A DNA stretch of 64,000 nucleotides from Micromonospora chaiyaphumensis (GCF_900091435.1 NZ_FMCS01000006.1:398057-462056); one strand, 5' to 3'; numbered from the stretch's first letter, positions 7,936 through 15,918 are shown. Numbers and translations are program-made. Notes: generated from the sequence alone by a model not told the origin.

Positions 7936-8853
7936 TCATAGCCGGGTGACCCAGCCGGGATGGGCCGCGGCCCACTCCGGCATGCGCGTGCCCCGCAGCG
8001 CGTCGAAGAGCCCGCCACCGCCGTTGTCCAGCACCACGTAGGAGACCTGGTCGATGGTCTGCGGGGAGGAGGGCACCTGGACCCCGTGCAGGGCGTCCGC
8101 GGGCAGCCCGCGGAGCGCGAAGAGCAGGTCCTCCAGGGGTACGCCGTTGCTGTCCAGGGTCAGCGCCCCGCCGACCGCCCGGAGCACCCGGTCCAGCTTC
8201 ACGGGGTCGCTGCGCAGGTGGGTCTGGCCGGCCTTGTCCAGCACCGCGCGCAGCATCTGCTGCTGGTGCCGCTGCCGGTCGTAGTCGCCGCCCGGCAGGT
8301 CGTAGCGCTGCCGCACGTAGTCCAGCGTCCGGGCGCCGTCCATCTGCTGGCAGCCGGTGTCGAACTGGGTCTTCGTGTGGATCGACCGGACCGGCGTGTC
8401 CACGCACATCCGGATGCCGCCGAGCAGGTCGATGACCTGTTTGAAACCGGAGAAGTCGATCAGCGCGGCACCGTCGAAGCGCAGCCCGGTGAGCCGGGTC
8501 AGGGTGGCGCTGAGCAGCCGGGCCCCGGCAGCGCCACCGCCGCCGTGCTCGTACGCCGCGTTGACCTTGTCCTGGCCGCCGCCGAAGCCGGGCGCCGCCG
8601 GGATGGCGACCAGCAGGTCGCGCGGGACGGAGATCAGGTACGCCTGCCGCAGCCCGGCGGGCACGTGCACGATGAGGATGCTGTCGGAGCGCTGGTCCTC
8701 GGGGTTCGCGCCCGGCCGGTGGTCGGAGCCGATCAGCAGGTAGTTCAGCGGACCGGAGAGGTCGGTGCGCTTCTGCCGGGCCGACGCGTCGAGCAGTTGT
8801 TCCTTGGTGACCGTGCGGTCGTACCGGTTGGTGAGCCAGTGCAGCCCGGCCAC
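7936..8853 (-). CDS. LytR-CpsA-Psr (LCP) family protein, N-terminus apparently frameshifted
   Basis: The frame encodes a full extracellular LCP domain: LLIGSDHRPG, then RSDSILIVHVPA and AYLISVPRDLLV, with the arginines and aspartate that hold the polyprenyl pyrophosphate substrate. LCP enzymes transfer glycopolymers from lipid carriers to peptidoglycan. From the only usable in-frame start (GTG 8853) the protein lacks the membrane anchor. However, the same frame continues upstream through codons for a fine anchor (FLLGAGLALILLATLGVAG) up to about 8964, without any ATG, GTG or TTG. An ATG at 8983 in another frame would join it if the G run at 8965-8970 had five instead of six G. Probably one gene of about 348 residues spanning 7936-8983, broken or mis-sequenced at the run. 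Confidence 0.8.
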   Translation of the reverse strand: MAGLHWLTNRYDRTVTKEQLLDASARQKRTDLSGPLNYLLIGSDHRPGANPEDQRSDSILIVHVPAGLRQAYLISVPRDLLVAIPAAPGFGGGQDKVNAAYEHGGGGAAGARLLSATLTRLTGLRFDGAALIDFSGFKQVIDLLGGIRMCVDTPVRSIHTKTQFDTGCQQMDGARTLDYVRQRYDLPGGDYDRQRHQQQMLRAVLDKAGQTHLRSDPVKLDRVLRAVGGALTLDSNGVPLEDLLFALRGLPADALHGVQVPSSPQTIDQVSYVVLDNGGGGLFDALRGTRMPEWAAAHPGWVTRL

Positions 8854-8964
8854 GCCCAGGGTGGCGAGCAGGATCAGGGCGAGACCGGCGCCGAGCAGGA
8901 ATCGGGACCAGCGGGCGGGTCGACCCCGCCCGCGCGCGTTCCGTGCTGGCCTGGACGTGACGTT

Positions 8965-8970
8965 CCCCCC
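8965..8970 (-). other. Homopolymer run (C6 on plus strand) at the LCP frameshift point
   Basis: Six C on the plus strand (six G in the gene) separate the likely start of the first LCP gene from its membrane anchor. With five G, the ATG at 8983 reads MSRPRGNVTSRPAR and on into the anchor. With seven G, a GTG 14 bases upstream (plus strand, 8997-8995) reads into it instead. As given, neither start reaches the LCP frame. A sequencing error, a real mutation or slippage-based switching are all possible. Confidence 0.55.
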
Positions 8971-9061
8971 GTGGTCGCGACATGAGACCCGCTCACGTCA
9001 GGCTACGGGGGGAAGCTCCCGGCGGTGCCGCTTTCGCGGCGGCTACCGGCCGGTCACCAGG

Positions 9062-10273
9062 TCATTTGCGGGTGGACAGGACGGTCGGGTTCGAGACCAC
9101 AAAGTCCGCGAGCTTGTCGTTCTTGACCGCCTGGAACATCTGCATGGTCGTGTCGTTGAACTTCTCCCGGCCGTTGCCGGCGGTGCTGTAGGTGCCGCCG
9201 TTCGTCCGGAGGGTGACCAGGTCGTTCCCGCTGACGCCCTTGAGCGTGAAGATGAAGTTCGCGATCGGCACGCCGCCGGTGTCCAGGATGAAGGCCTTGC
9301 CGGCCGCCTTGATCAGCGCGTTCAGCTTGATCGGATTGGTCAGCATGCCCTTGTCGGTGGCCTTCTTGGCCATCGCCTTGATCAGCTGCTGCTGGTTCTG
9401 CTGGCGGTCGTAGTCGCTGTTCGGCAGGCCGTAGCGCTGGCGGGCGAAGTCGAGGGCCTCCCAGCCCTCCATCTCCTTGCAGCCCTTCTTGTGCACCACG
9501 GGGGTCATCGGCTTGCCGGTCTTCTTGGCGTCGGCGTTCCACATGGGCTTGCCGTCGACCATCATCATGTGGTGCGACTTGACCTCGTGGCTCACGCAGA
9601 TGCGCACCGTGCCGAGGGCGTCGATCACGTTCTTGAAGCCGCCGAAGTTGATGATCGCGGCGCCGTCGAAGCTGATCCCGGTCATCGACTTGATGGTCTT
9701 GGCCATCAGCTGGGCGCCGCCCTCCCAGCCGCCACCGTTCTGCGCCCCGTGGAAGAACGCGGCGTTGATCTTGTCGGTGCCGCCCCGGTAGCCGCTCTTC
9801 TCGAACGACGGGATCTGCGCCTCCGTGTCCCGGGGAATGGAGATCAGGTAGGCCTGGTCGTGGGTGGCCGGGATGTGCAGGATGATGATCGTGTCCGACC
9901 GGACGTCGTCGGCGGCCCAACGCTGCCGGGCGTCCACGCCGAGCAGCAGCATGTCGATCGGGCCTTCGAGGCTGTTGCCGCCCTCGGCCTCGGTCTTGCC
10001 CGCCTCGCCGAGCAGGTTGCCCTGGTCGATGCTGCTGGTGGCCTGGCCGATGACCGCCTTGCTGCCGACGATCGCGACGCCGCTGGTCATCATGAGCACG
10101 GCGCCGAAGATCACGGTGAGCTTGGCCCAGAGCGGGTCCTTGCGCTTGGTGCGCTTCTTCCCGCCGCCGGGCCCGCGGCCGCCGTGGCCGGGCTGCGTGG
10201 GGATGATCGGGGGAACCCGCCCGGGTGATCCGGGCTCCAGTGACTGAGGGCGACGGCTGGTCTGGACCGGCAT
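9062..10273 (-). CDS. LytR-CpsA-Psr (LCP) family protein
   Basis: A 403-residue type II membrane protein. A basic cytoplasmic tail rich in Pro and Gly (about 1-48) precedes one transmembrane helix (about 51-72) and an extracellular LCP domain. Domain markers are MLLLGVDARQ, RSDTIIILHIPA and AYLISIPRDTEA, and ALDFARQRYGLPNSDYDRQQNQQQLI near the end. The predicted role is ligation of undecaprenyl-linked glycopolymers to peptidoglycan. GGAG lies 5 bases before the ATG at 10273. It is the middle of three tandem LCP genes; the spacings of 83 (to the frameshifted gene start) and 209 bases suggest separate promoters. Confidence 0.9.
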   Translation of the reverse strand: MPVQTSRRPQSLEPGSPGRVPPIIPTQPGHGGRGPGGGKKRTKRKDPLWAKLTVIFGAVLMMTSGVAIVGSKAVIGQATSSIDQGNLLGEAGKTEAEGGNSLEGPIDMLLLGVDARQRWAADDVRSDTIIILHIPATHDQAYLISIPRDTEAQIPSFEKSGYRGGTDKINAAFFHGAQNGGGWEGGAQLMAKTIKSMTGISFDGAAIINFGGFKNVIDALGTVRICVSHEVKSHHMMMVDGKPMWNADAKKTGKPMTPVVHKKGCKEMEGWEALDFARQRYGLPNSDYDRQQNQQQLIKAMAKKATDKGMLTNPIKLNALIKAAGKAFILDTGGVPIANFIFTLKGVSGNDLVTLRTNGGTYSTAGNGREKFNDTTMQMFQAVKNDKLADFVVSNPTVLSTRK

Positions 10274-10482
10274 GCGTGCTCCAGCTCGGTGATCGGGGGC
10301 GGGACCACTGTACGTATCTGTTCCCGTTCTCGCGACCTCGTGCGAGGGCTATTCCCGTCAATCTCGGCCAATGGCGCAGGGTTGTGCCCGAACGGCCAAT
10401 TGAAAAGATCCGGTCGGCGGTTGGCCCACCGTGGGACGAGCCTTGACCGCCGACCGGAATACGTTGCCGCGCCGGGCCGGCG
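10274..10482. other. Intergenic region between LCP genes
   Basis: This 209-base gap is locally AT-richer than its surroundings. On the minus strand it contains TTGACG and a later TACAGT hexamer about 40 bases before the ATG at 10273, but their spacing does not fit one promoter. It probably carries the promoter of the middle LCP gene. No coding frame with normal codon bias is present. Confidence 0.3.
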
Positions 10483-11724
10483 TCAGCCGCCGCTCCCGTC
10501 GCTGTCCGTCTTCTGGTTGGCCTTCACCCAGTCGGCCATCGTGTCCGCGGCGATGGCCTTGTACATGGCCAGCGCCTTCTCCCGGTCGGAGACCACCACC
10601 GACTGGCCGTCGATGGTCTGGCCGCCGAGGTTCGGGCTGGTGACGAAGGTCAGGTTCTCCCCGCGCAGGCTCCGGAACTGCAGTGCCATGTCGGTCAACG
10701 AGAATCCCTGGTCGACCGTGACGGCGGCGGTGACCGCCTTGAGGAAATCGTTGAGCTTCTTGGGGTTGGTCAATGTCCCCGTGCTGGCCGCCTTGTCCAT
10801 CAGCGCCTTGAGGAACTCCTGCTGGTGACGCATCCGGGCGAAGTCGCCGTCGGGGAACTGCTTGCGCTGCCGGACCCAGTCCAGGGCCTCGGCGCCGTTC
10901 ATGTGGTTCACGCCCTTGGTGAACGTCCGGTACGGCTTGTGGATGGAGGTGATCGTCCGCTCCACCTTGAGGTCCACCCCGCCGAGGGCGTCGGTGACCT
11001 CCTTGAAGCCGGCGAAGTCGATGGCCATGACGTGGTCGATCCGGACGTCGCTGAAGCACTCCACCGTCTTCACGGCGAGCGGCAGGCCGCCGAACGCGAA
11101 GGCCGCGTTGATCTTGTTGCGCGAGCCCGAGTCGCAGGACGCGCCCGCGCTCTCCGGGATCGGCACGTAGAGGTCGCGCGGGATGGAGACCAGGTAGGCC
11201 TGCTTGTGGTCGGCCGGGATGTGCATGACGATCAGCGTGTCCGCCCGCCACTTGCCGGCGGCGTCGACCTCGGCGTCCGGGTCCCGCGAGTCGCTGCCGA
11301 CCAGCAGGATGTTCAACGCGCCGTCGACCTGCTTGGCCGGCCGGCCCCCGGTGATCTGGGAGAAGGGGTCGGTCCGGGCCAGGTCGCCGTTGAGGTTGCG
11401 GGCGTAGAGCCAGGCGCCCGCGCCGCCGAGCAGCGCGAGCACCAGCACCGCGACACCGGCCACCAGGCCGATGCGTCCCCAGCGCGGTCGCGGGCCCCGC
11501 CGGCCCGGGCCGCCGGAGCCGCCGCCCGGCCCGTCCGGTCCGGTCGGTCCGCCCGGACCGCCGGGACCGCCCGGGCGCGGCTCGTCGGCCGAGGGGTACC
11601 AGCGCGAATCGGTCGCGCGGACACGCCCGGTGGTGCCCCGGCCGGAGCCGGGCACCTGGGCGCGGCCCGCGCTCCGGCTCAGGGGTGCGGGGAACGGGAC
11701 GCCGGCAGACGGGGTCGCTGACAT
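10483..11724 (-). CDS. LytR-CpsA-Psr (LCP) family protein with collagen-like cytoplasmic tail
   Basis: A 413-residue LCP transferase. The cytoplasmic N-terminus contains an unusual GGPGGPGGPTGPDGPGGG stretch (about 52-72), then a transmembrane helix (about 85-106) and an extracellular LCP domain with ILLVGSDSRD, RADTLIVMHIPA, AYLVSIPRDLYV and ALDWVRQRKQFPDGDFARM. Expected to attach glycopolymers to the wall. The ATG at 11724 lacks a ribosome site but has TACCCT (11737 to 11732) 7 bases upstream, so it is probably leaderless. The tail may mediate partner binding; that is inference. Confidence 0.9.
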   Translation of the reverse strand: MSATPSAGVPFPAPLSRSAGRAQVPGSGRGTTGRVRATDSRWYPSADEPRPGGPGGPGGPTGPDGPGGGSGGPGRRGPRPRWGRIGLVAGVAVLVLALLGGAGAWLYARNLNGDLARTDPFSQITGGRPAKQVDGALNILLVGSDSRDPDAEVDAAGKWRADTLIVMHIPADHKQAYLVSIPRDLYVPIPESAGASCDSGSRNKINAAFAFGGLPLAVKTVECFSDVRIDHVMAIDFAGFKEVTDALGGVDLKVERTITSIHKPYRTFTKGVNHMNGAEALDWVRQRKQFPDGDFARMRHQQEFLKALMDKAASTGTLTNPKKLNDFLKAVTAAVTVDQGFSLTDMALQFRSLRGENLTFVTSPNLGGQTIDGQSVVVSDREKALAMYKAIAADTMADWVKANQKTDSDGSGG

Positions 11725-11798
11725 GTAACCGAGGGTAGGTCGGGCGAGCCACCGTCGCCCTGAGGCGCAGCCGGGTGTCAGCCTCCTCCCAGGGGGAG

Positions 11799-12779
11799 TC
11801 AGTACCCTAGCCGGCCGCGGAAGTACTCGATCGTGCGTCGGAGGCCGTCTTCGGGCGTGACGGTGGGTTCGTATCCCAGCAGCTCACGGGCGAGGGTGAG
11901 ATCGGGCCGCCGCTTCTCCGGATCGTCCGCCGCGCGGGTGATGTAGCTCACCTCGGAGCTGCTTCCGGTGAGTGACACGATCGTCTCGGCCAGTTGCCGC
12001 ATCGACATCTCGTGCTCGGTGCCGCAGTTGATCGGGCCGGTCTCGGTCGAGTCGAGCAGCAGCAGGATGCCGCGCACCAGGTCGTCGACGTAGCAGATCG
12101 ACCGGGTCTGGTTGCCGGTGCCGTGCACGGTGATCGGCTCGCCGCGCAGCGCCTGGGAGACGAAGGTCGGGATGGCCCGGCCGTCGTCCGGCCGCATCCG
12201 CGGGCCGTACGTGTTGAAGATCCGGACGATCGCGGTGTCGGTGCCCCGGCTGCGGTGGTAGGCCATGGTGGCCGCCTCCGAGAAGCGCTTGGCCTCGTCG
12301 TAGACGCTCCGGATGCCGATGGGGTTGACGTTGCCCCAGTACGTCTCGCGCTGCGGGTGCTCCTTCGGGTCCCCGTACGCCTCGGAGGTGGAGGCCATCA
12401 GGAACCGGGCGCCGTCGGCGGTGGCCCGCTCCAGCAGGTGCAGGGTGGCCACCGAGCCGACCCGCAAAATCTCCACCGGCAGCTTCTCGAAGTCGGTGGG
12501 GCTCGCCGGGGAGGCCATGTGCAGGATCGCGTCGAACCGCTCGGCCATCGCCGGGTGGTCCGTGGGCAGCCCCTCGGAGATGTCCGCCTCGACCAGCGTG
12601 AAGGTCGGCCTCTCGAGGAGGTGCGCGATGTTGTCCTTGGAGCCGGTGACGAAGTTGTCCAGCACCACGACCGTGCAGCCGCGCTCGATGAGCCGGTCGA
12701 CCAGGTGGGACGGGACGAACCCGGCGCCGCCGGTGACGAGGATGCGATGTCCGGAGCCGAAGCGGGGAGCGACCTTCAT
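11799..12779 (-). CDS. NAD-dependent epimerase/dehydratase, UDP-glucuronate decarboxylase-like
   Basis: A 326-residue extended short-chain dehydrogenase acting on nucleotide sugars. The Rossmann motif is VTGGAGFVPSHLVDRL (about 15-30), with proline replacing the usual third glycine. It is followed by the ASP(A)SP and MASTSEAYGDP blocks, the catalytic SVYDEAKRFSEA (Tyr-x3-Lys), and RIFNTYGPRM. These resemble the UXS/dTDP-glucose dehydratase group; UDP-xylose formation is the best guess. It probably supplies sugar precursors to the surface glycan genes of the region. The ATG at 12779 has TAGGCT (12792 to 12787) 7 bases upstream and no ribosome site, so it is probably leaderless. Confidence 0.85.
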   Translation of the reverse strand: MKVAPRFGSGHRILVTGGAGFVPSHLVDRLIERGCTVVVLDNFVTGSKDNIAHLLERPTFTLVEADISEGLPTDHPAMAERFDAILHMASPASPTDFEKLPVEILRVGSVATLHLLERATADGARFLMASTSEAYGDPKEHPQRETYWGNVNPIGIRSVYDEAKRFSEAATMAYHRSRGTDTAIVRIFNTYGPRMRPDDGRAIPTFVSQALRGEPITVHGTGNQTRSICYVDDLVRGILLLLDSTETGPINCGTEHEMSMRQLAETIVSLTGSSSEVSYITRAADDPEKRRPDLTLARELLGYEPTVTPEDGLRRTIEYFRGRLGY

Positions 12780-12798
12780 GCCGGCCAGCCTACTCAAG

Positions 12799-12836
12799 CC
12801 GGTGGGCCGGAGCCGCCTGCGGCTCCGGCCCACCGG
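12799..12836 (-). terminator. Strong hairpin terminator after the first symporter
   Basis: Perfect 16-base arms at 12799-12814 (CCGGTGGGCCGGAGCC) and 12821-12836, separated by a 6-base loop, lie 15 bases after the symporter stop and just upstream of the epimerase promoter. There is no U tract, as is common in actinobacteria. It would insulate the epimerase from symporter transcription. Confidence 0.75.
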
Positions 12837-12850
12837 GTGGGGGGTGTCGG

Positions 12851-14524
12851 TCAGTGCGCGCCCGCGCCGGTGAGCGAGCGCACCTCCAGCTCGGCGTACT
12901 TGTCCTCGTCGTGCTCCTTCGACACCAGGGTGCCGATCCAGCCGCAGAGGAAGCCGATCGGGATCGAGATGATGCCCGGGTTCGACAGCGGGAACCAGTG
13001 CCAGTCGTGGTCGGGGAACATGGCCGTCGGCGCCCCGGAGACCACCGGGGAGAAGAAGACCAGCACCACGGCGGCGAGCAGGCCGCCGTAGATGGCCCAC
13101 ACCGCTCCGGAGGTGTTGAACCGCTTCCAGAACAGGCTGTAGAGGATCGCCGGCAGGTTGCCGGAGGCGGCGACGGCGAAGGCCAGCGCCACCAGGAACG
13201 CCACGTTCAGGCTCTGCGCGAAGATCGACAGCACGATGGAGATCGCGCCGATCACCAGGGCGGAGATCCGGGCGACGTTCACCTCCTGCCGCTCGGACGC
13301 CTGGCCGTTCTTCACCACGTTGGCGTAGAAGTCGTGCGCCAGGCTGGACGACGACGCCAGGGTGAGCCCGGCGACCACCGCCAGGATCGTGGCGAAGGCG
13401 ACCGCCGCGATGATCGCGAGCAGCGTCGCCCCGCCCAGGTCCCCGCCGAGGAAGTCGATGCCGAGCGCCTCGGCGAGCTGCGGAGCGGCCGTGTTGCCGG
13501 CCTTGTCCTGCGCGGTGATCGCCTGGCCACCGACCAGCGCCGCCGCACCGAAGCCGAGGGCGAGGGTGAGCAGGTAGAAGGTGCCGATGATGCCGATCGC
13601 CCAGAGCACGCTCTTCCGGGCCGCCCTCGCGGTCGGCACGGTGTAGAAGCGGATCAGGATGTGCGGCAGGCCGGCGGTGCCGAGCACCAGCGCGATGCCC
13701 AGCGAGAGCAGGTCCATCTTGCTGTAGAAGGTCTTCAGCGCGTCGCCCGGTGTCTCCACGCCGTAGCGCAACCCGGGTTCGAGGAAGGCCGCGCCCTTGC
13801 CGGACTGCTCGGCGGCGTCACCGAGCAGCGACGACAGGTTGAACTTGTAGTGCGCCAGCACCAGCAGGGTCATGACGATCGCGCCGGTCATCAGCAGGAA
13901 CGCCTTGACGATCTGGACGTACGTCGTGCCCTTCATCCCGCCGACCGTGACGTAGATGATCATCAGGGCGCCGACCAGGATGATCGTGGCCACCTTGGCG
14001 GTGTCCGCGTCCATGCCGAGGAAGGTCGTGCCCGGCTTGATGCCGAGCAGCAGGGCGACCAGCGCGCCCGCGCCGACCATCTGGGCCAGCAGGTAGAAGA
14101 TCGACACCGTGATGGTGGAGACCGCGGCCGCGGTCCGGACCGGGCGCTGGCGCATCCGGAACGCCAGCACGTCGGCCATCGTGTACCGGCCGGAGTTGCG
14201 CAGCAGTTCGGCGACGAGCAGCAGGGCCACCAGCCAGGCGACCAGGAAGCCGATCGAGTAGAGGAAGCCGTCGTAGCCGTACAGGGCGATGAGGCCGGCG
14301 ATGCCCAGGAAGGACGCCGCCGACATGTAGTCGCCGCCGATGGCCATGCCGTTCTGGAAACCGGAGAAGGACCGGCCGCCGGCGTAGAAGTCGGTGGCGG
14401 TCTTGGTCTGCCGGCTGGCCCAGACCGTGATGGCCAGCGTGATGGCCACGAAGACCAGGAAGAGCGTGATGGTGAGGTTGCGGGCGGTGGTGTCGCCCGC
14501 CTCAGCCGCGAGGACCGTGCTCAT
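12851..14524 (-). CDS. Sodium:solute symporter, cation/acetate (ActP-type) family
   Basis: A 557-residue integral membrane protein with about 13 hydrophobic helices, of the SSS family. Family signatures are TDFYAGGRSFSGFQNGMAIGGDYMSAASFLGIAG near the N-terminus and GLPHILIRFYTVP in the middle. ActP-type members import acetate or other short monocarboxylates with Na+ or H+. A periplasmic-side loop (about 225-265) is short compared with the second copy at 20103-21743. The ATG at 14524 overlaps the upstream DUF485 gene by 23 bases, the classic yjcH-actP arrangement, so the pair is one operon. Confidence 0.9.
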   Translation of the reverse strand: MSTVLAAEAGDTTARNLTITLFLVFVAITLAITVWASRQTKTATDFYAGGRSFSGFQNGMAIGGDYMSAASFLGIAGLIALYGYDGFLYSIGFLVAWLVALLLVAELLRNSGRYTMADVLAFRMRQRPVRTAAAVSTITVSIFYLLAQMVGAGALVALLLGIKPGTTFLGMDADTAKVATIILVGALMIIYVTVGGMKGTTYVQIVKAFLLMTGAIVMTLLVLAHYKFNLSSLLGDAAEQSGKGAAFLEPGLRYGVETPGDALKTFYSKMDLLSLGIALVLGTAGLPHILIRFYTVPTARAARKSVLWAIGIIGTFYLLTLALGFGAAALVGGQAITAQDKAGNTAAPQLAEALGIDFLGGDLGGATLLAIIAAVAFATILAVVAGLTLASSSSLAHDFYANVVKNGQASERQEVNVARISALVIGAISIVLSIFAQSLNVAFLVALAFAVAASGNLPAILYSLFWKRFNTSGAVWAIYGGLLAAVVLVFFSPVVSGAPTAMFPDHDWHWFPLSNPGIISIPIGFLCGWIGTLVSKEHDEDKYAELEVRSLTGAGAH

Positions 14525-14870
14525 GGGTCACCTCCCCCATCTCGGCGCGGATCCGGTCGGCGACCGGGTCGATCTTCCGGTCGGCGAACCGCGAGTAGAG
14601 CCAGGCGATGACGAACGTGGAGACGAACTGGAGCAGGCCGAAGACCAGGGCGACGTTGATGTTGCCGACCAGCTTCGTCCCCATGAAGCCCCGCGCGTAC
14701 GCGGAGAGGATGACGTAGAGCGCGTACCACAGGAAGAACGCGACGGTCATCGGGAAGACGAAGCCGCGCAGCGCGCGCCGCAACCCGGCGAACTCGTCCG
14801 ACCGCTGGACGGCGAGGTACCGTTCCGCCGCCGACTCGGCGGGTGCGGACGCGGGTGTGTCCGTGGACAT
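14502..14870 (-). CDS. DUF485 (YjcH-like) membrane protein
   Basis: A 122-residue inner-membrane protein with two transmembrane helices (about 40-62, FVFPMTVAFFLWYALYVIL, and about 72-95, NINVALVFGLLQFVSTFVIAWLY), matching DUF485. Such proteins are encoded directly before acetate symporters and are thought to assist them. The 3' end overlaps the symporter gene by 23 bases. The start is the ATG at 14870, with AAGGTGG upstream as a modest ribosome site. Confidence 0.88.
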   Translation of the reverse strand: MSTDTPASAPAESAAERYLAVQRSDEFAGLRRALRGFVFPMTVAFFLWYALYVILSAYARGFMGTKLVGNINVALVFGLLQFVSTFVIAWLYSRFADRKIDPVADRIRAEMGEVTHEHGPRG

Positions 14871-14996
14871 CTGTGGATCACCACCTTCGCAGGCGTGGGG
14901 AGTTTTCGCGCACGGTAGAGAGCGCGCTCCCCGCCGGGGAAGGCTCGGATCGGCCGTGGTCGACGGTTGCGCCGAACGGCACTCCGGCTGCGCCGA

Positions 14997-15010
14997 GTGA
15001 CCCAGGTCAC
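14997..15010. promoter_or_regulatory. CRP-family-like operator
   Basis: The sequence GTGACCCAGGTCAC has the GTGA-N6-TCAC geometry of CRP/FNR/GlxR sites and is the centre of a longer perfect repeat (GAGTGACC at 14995-15002, GGTCACTC at 15005-15012). It lies about 125 bases before the DUF485/symporter operon and just after the flavin reductase stop. Control of acetate uptake by a CRP-type regulator is plausible. A similar 14-mer occurs at 61224-61237. Confidence 0.45.
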
Positions 15011-15029
15011 TCCGCTCACCGGTCGGTGG

Positions 15030-15770
15030 TCAGTCGGTCAGCCCGCGGTAACGGCCCCGGTAGTGCAGCAGCGGCGTGGTCTCCTCGGCCAGGTCGACCG
15101 TCTCGACGGTGGCCTCGACCAGCAGGCCCCAGCCGTACTCCCGGGCGGTGTCGAGCCGGCAGCCGGCCCACCCGCCGGCGTCGGCGGGCACCGGCCCGTA
15201 GGGGGTCTCGGTCCAGGAGTCGAGGGCGAAGAGCCCGCCCGGGGACGGGAAGAGGCCGGCGAACCGGTCGGCGAGCTGGCGGTGCTGCGGGCCGAGCGGT
15301 GCGACCGCGAACCGGCCCGCCTCCTCGACCGCCGCCCACAGGTCCGACTCCGGGTCGACGAGCCCGAGCAGCCGGTCCGGCTCCCCCTCGGCCACCAGGG
15401 TGGACGAGACGGTCAGCCCGGCCGGGCCGGGCGCGGTCCAGAGCGTCACCGGGGCAGCCAGCCGGCCCCGCAGGCGGCGGACCGGGGAGCGCTGCCCGGC
15501 CGGCACGGCGAACGGGTCGGTGTGGTGGATCTCGGCGCCCGGCTCATGATTCACGTGAAACATTGTGCCGCCCCGCCCCCGCGCCCACCCCAGGAAGCGG
15601 TCGTGCAGGTCGCGGCCACCGGAAAGCTGCTCGCCGGCCTCCGCCATCAGCCGACCCAGGTAGAGCAGCAGCGCGGTCCGGTCGGTCCGGTACTCCGCCA
15701 GCAGCGTGAGCCGTGCCGGCTGGCAGGGCCAGTGCGCCCCGCACGCCCGACACCGCCACAGGGGCCGCAT
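15030..15770 (-). CDS. Fusion of a small Cys/Trp-rich actinobacterial protein with a flavin reductase domain
   Basis: One uninterrupted frame of 246 residues. Residues 1-69 (RPLWRCRACGAHWPCQPARL, LLLYLGRLMAEAGEQL, DRFLGWARG) match a small family I recall from Micromonosporaceae, often stand-alone and next to DUF5753/DUF397 genes. From residue 70 (ATG at 15563) a flavin reductase/FMN-binding split-barrel domain follows: GRLAAPVTLWTAPGPAGLTVSSTLVA, LLGLVDPESDLW, then a Trp/Gly-rich C-terminus. It would bind FMN or FAD and reduce it with NAD(P)H. Start at the ATG at 15770 is preferred, since upstream codons run into a palindromic repeat. Two separate proteins starting at 15770 and 15563 cannot be excluded. 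Confidence 0.65.
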   Translation of the reverse strand: MRPLWRCRACGAHWPCQPARLTLLAEYRTDRTALLLYLGRLMAEAGEQLSGGRDLHDRFLGWARGRGGTMFHVNHEPGAEIHHTDPFAVPAGQRSPVRRLRGRLAAPVTLWTAPGPAGLTVSSTLVAEGEPDRLLGLVDPESDLWAAVEEAGRFAVAPLGPQHRQLADRFAGLFPSPGGLFALDSWTETPYGPVPADAGGWAGCRLDTAREYGWGLLVEATVETVDLAEETTPLLHYRGRYRGLTD

Positions 15771-15800
15771 CGGTACGTGCGCCGGGCGCGGCCTCTTCCA

Positions 15801-15848
15801 GATCTTGGACGAATTGAGCCCCTCTGGGGGCCGTTTCCGTCCAAGATC
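15801..15848. repeat. Palindromic intergenic element
   Basis: Perfect 10-base arms GATCTTGGAC (15801-15810) and GTCCAAGATC (15839-15848) enclose an inner GC stem GCCCC/GGGGC. The composition (AT-containing arms, GC core) and symmetry look like a dispersed bacterial palindromic element rather than a simple terminator. It lies upstream of the flavin reductase fusion on one side and the HTH gene on the other. Confidence 0.6.
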
Positions 15849-15885
15849 CCTGCGGTCGTTCCCCATCAGCGCCTCCCCGGATGAG

Positions 15886-15918
15886 GGTCGCCCCGGCCGG
15901 GGGATGGCCGGGGCGACC
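15886..15918. repeat. Second perfect hairpin in the same intergenic region
   Basis: Arms GGTCGCCCCGGCC (15886-15898) and its exact complement (15906-15918) are separated by 7 bases. It could form a very stable stem-loop in RNA from either strand. It lies 37 bases from the palindrome at 15801-15848 and may be a terminator or part of the same composite element. Confidence 0.55.

Noticed and set aside
9062..11724. LCP genes as sensors or transcription regulators (LytR annotation)
   Set aside because: The domain layout (cytoplasmic tail, one helix, extracellular LCP domain) and substrate residues match glycopolymer ligases, not DNA-binding proteins.
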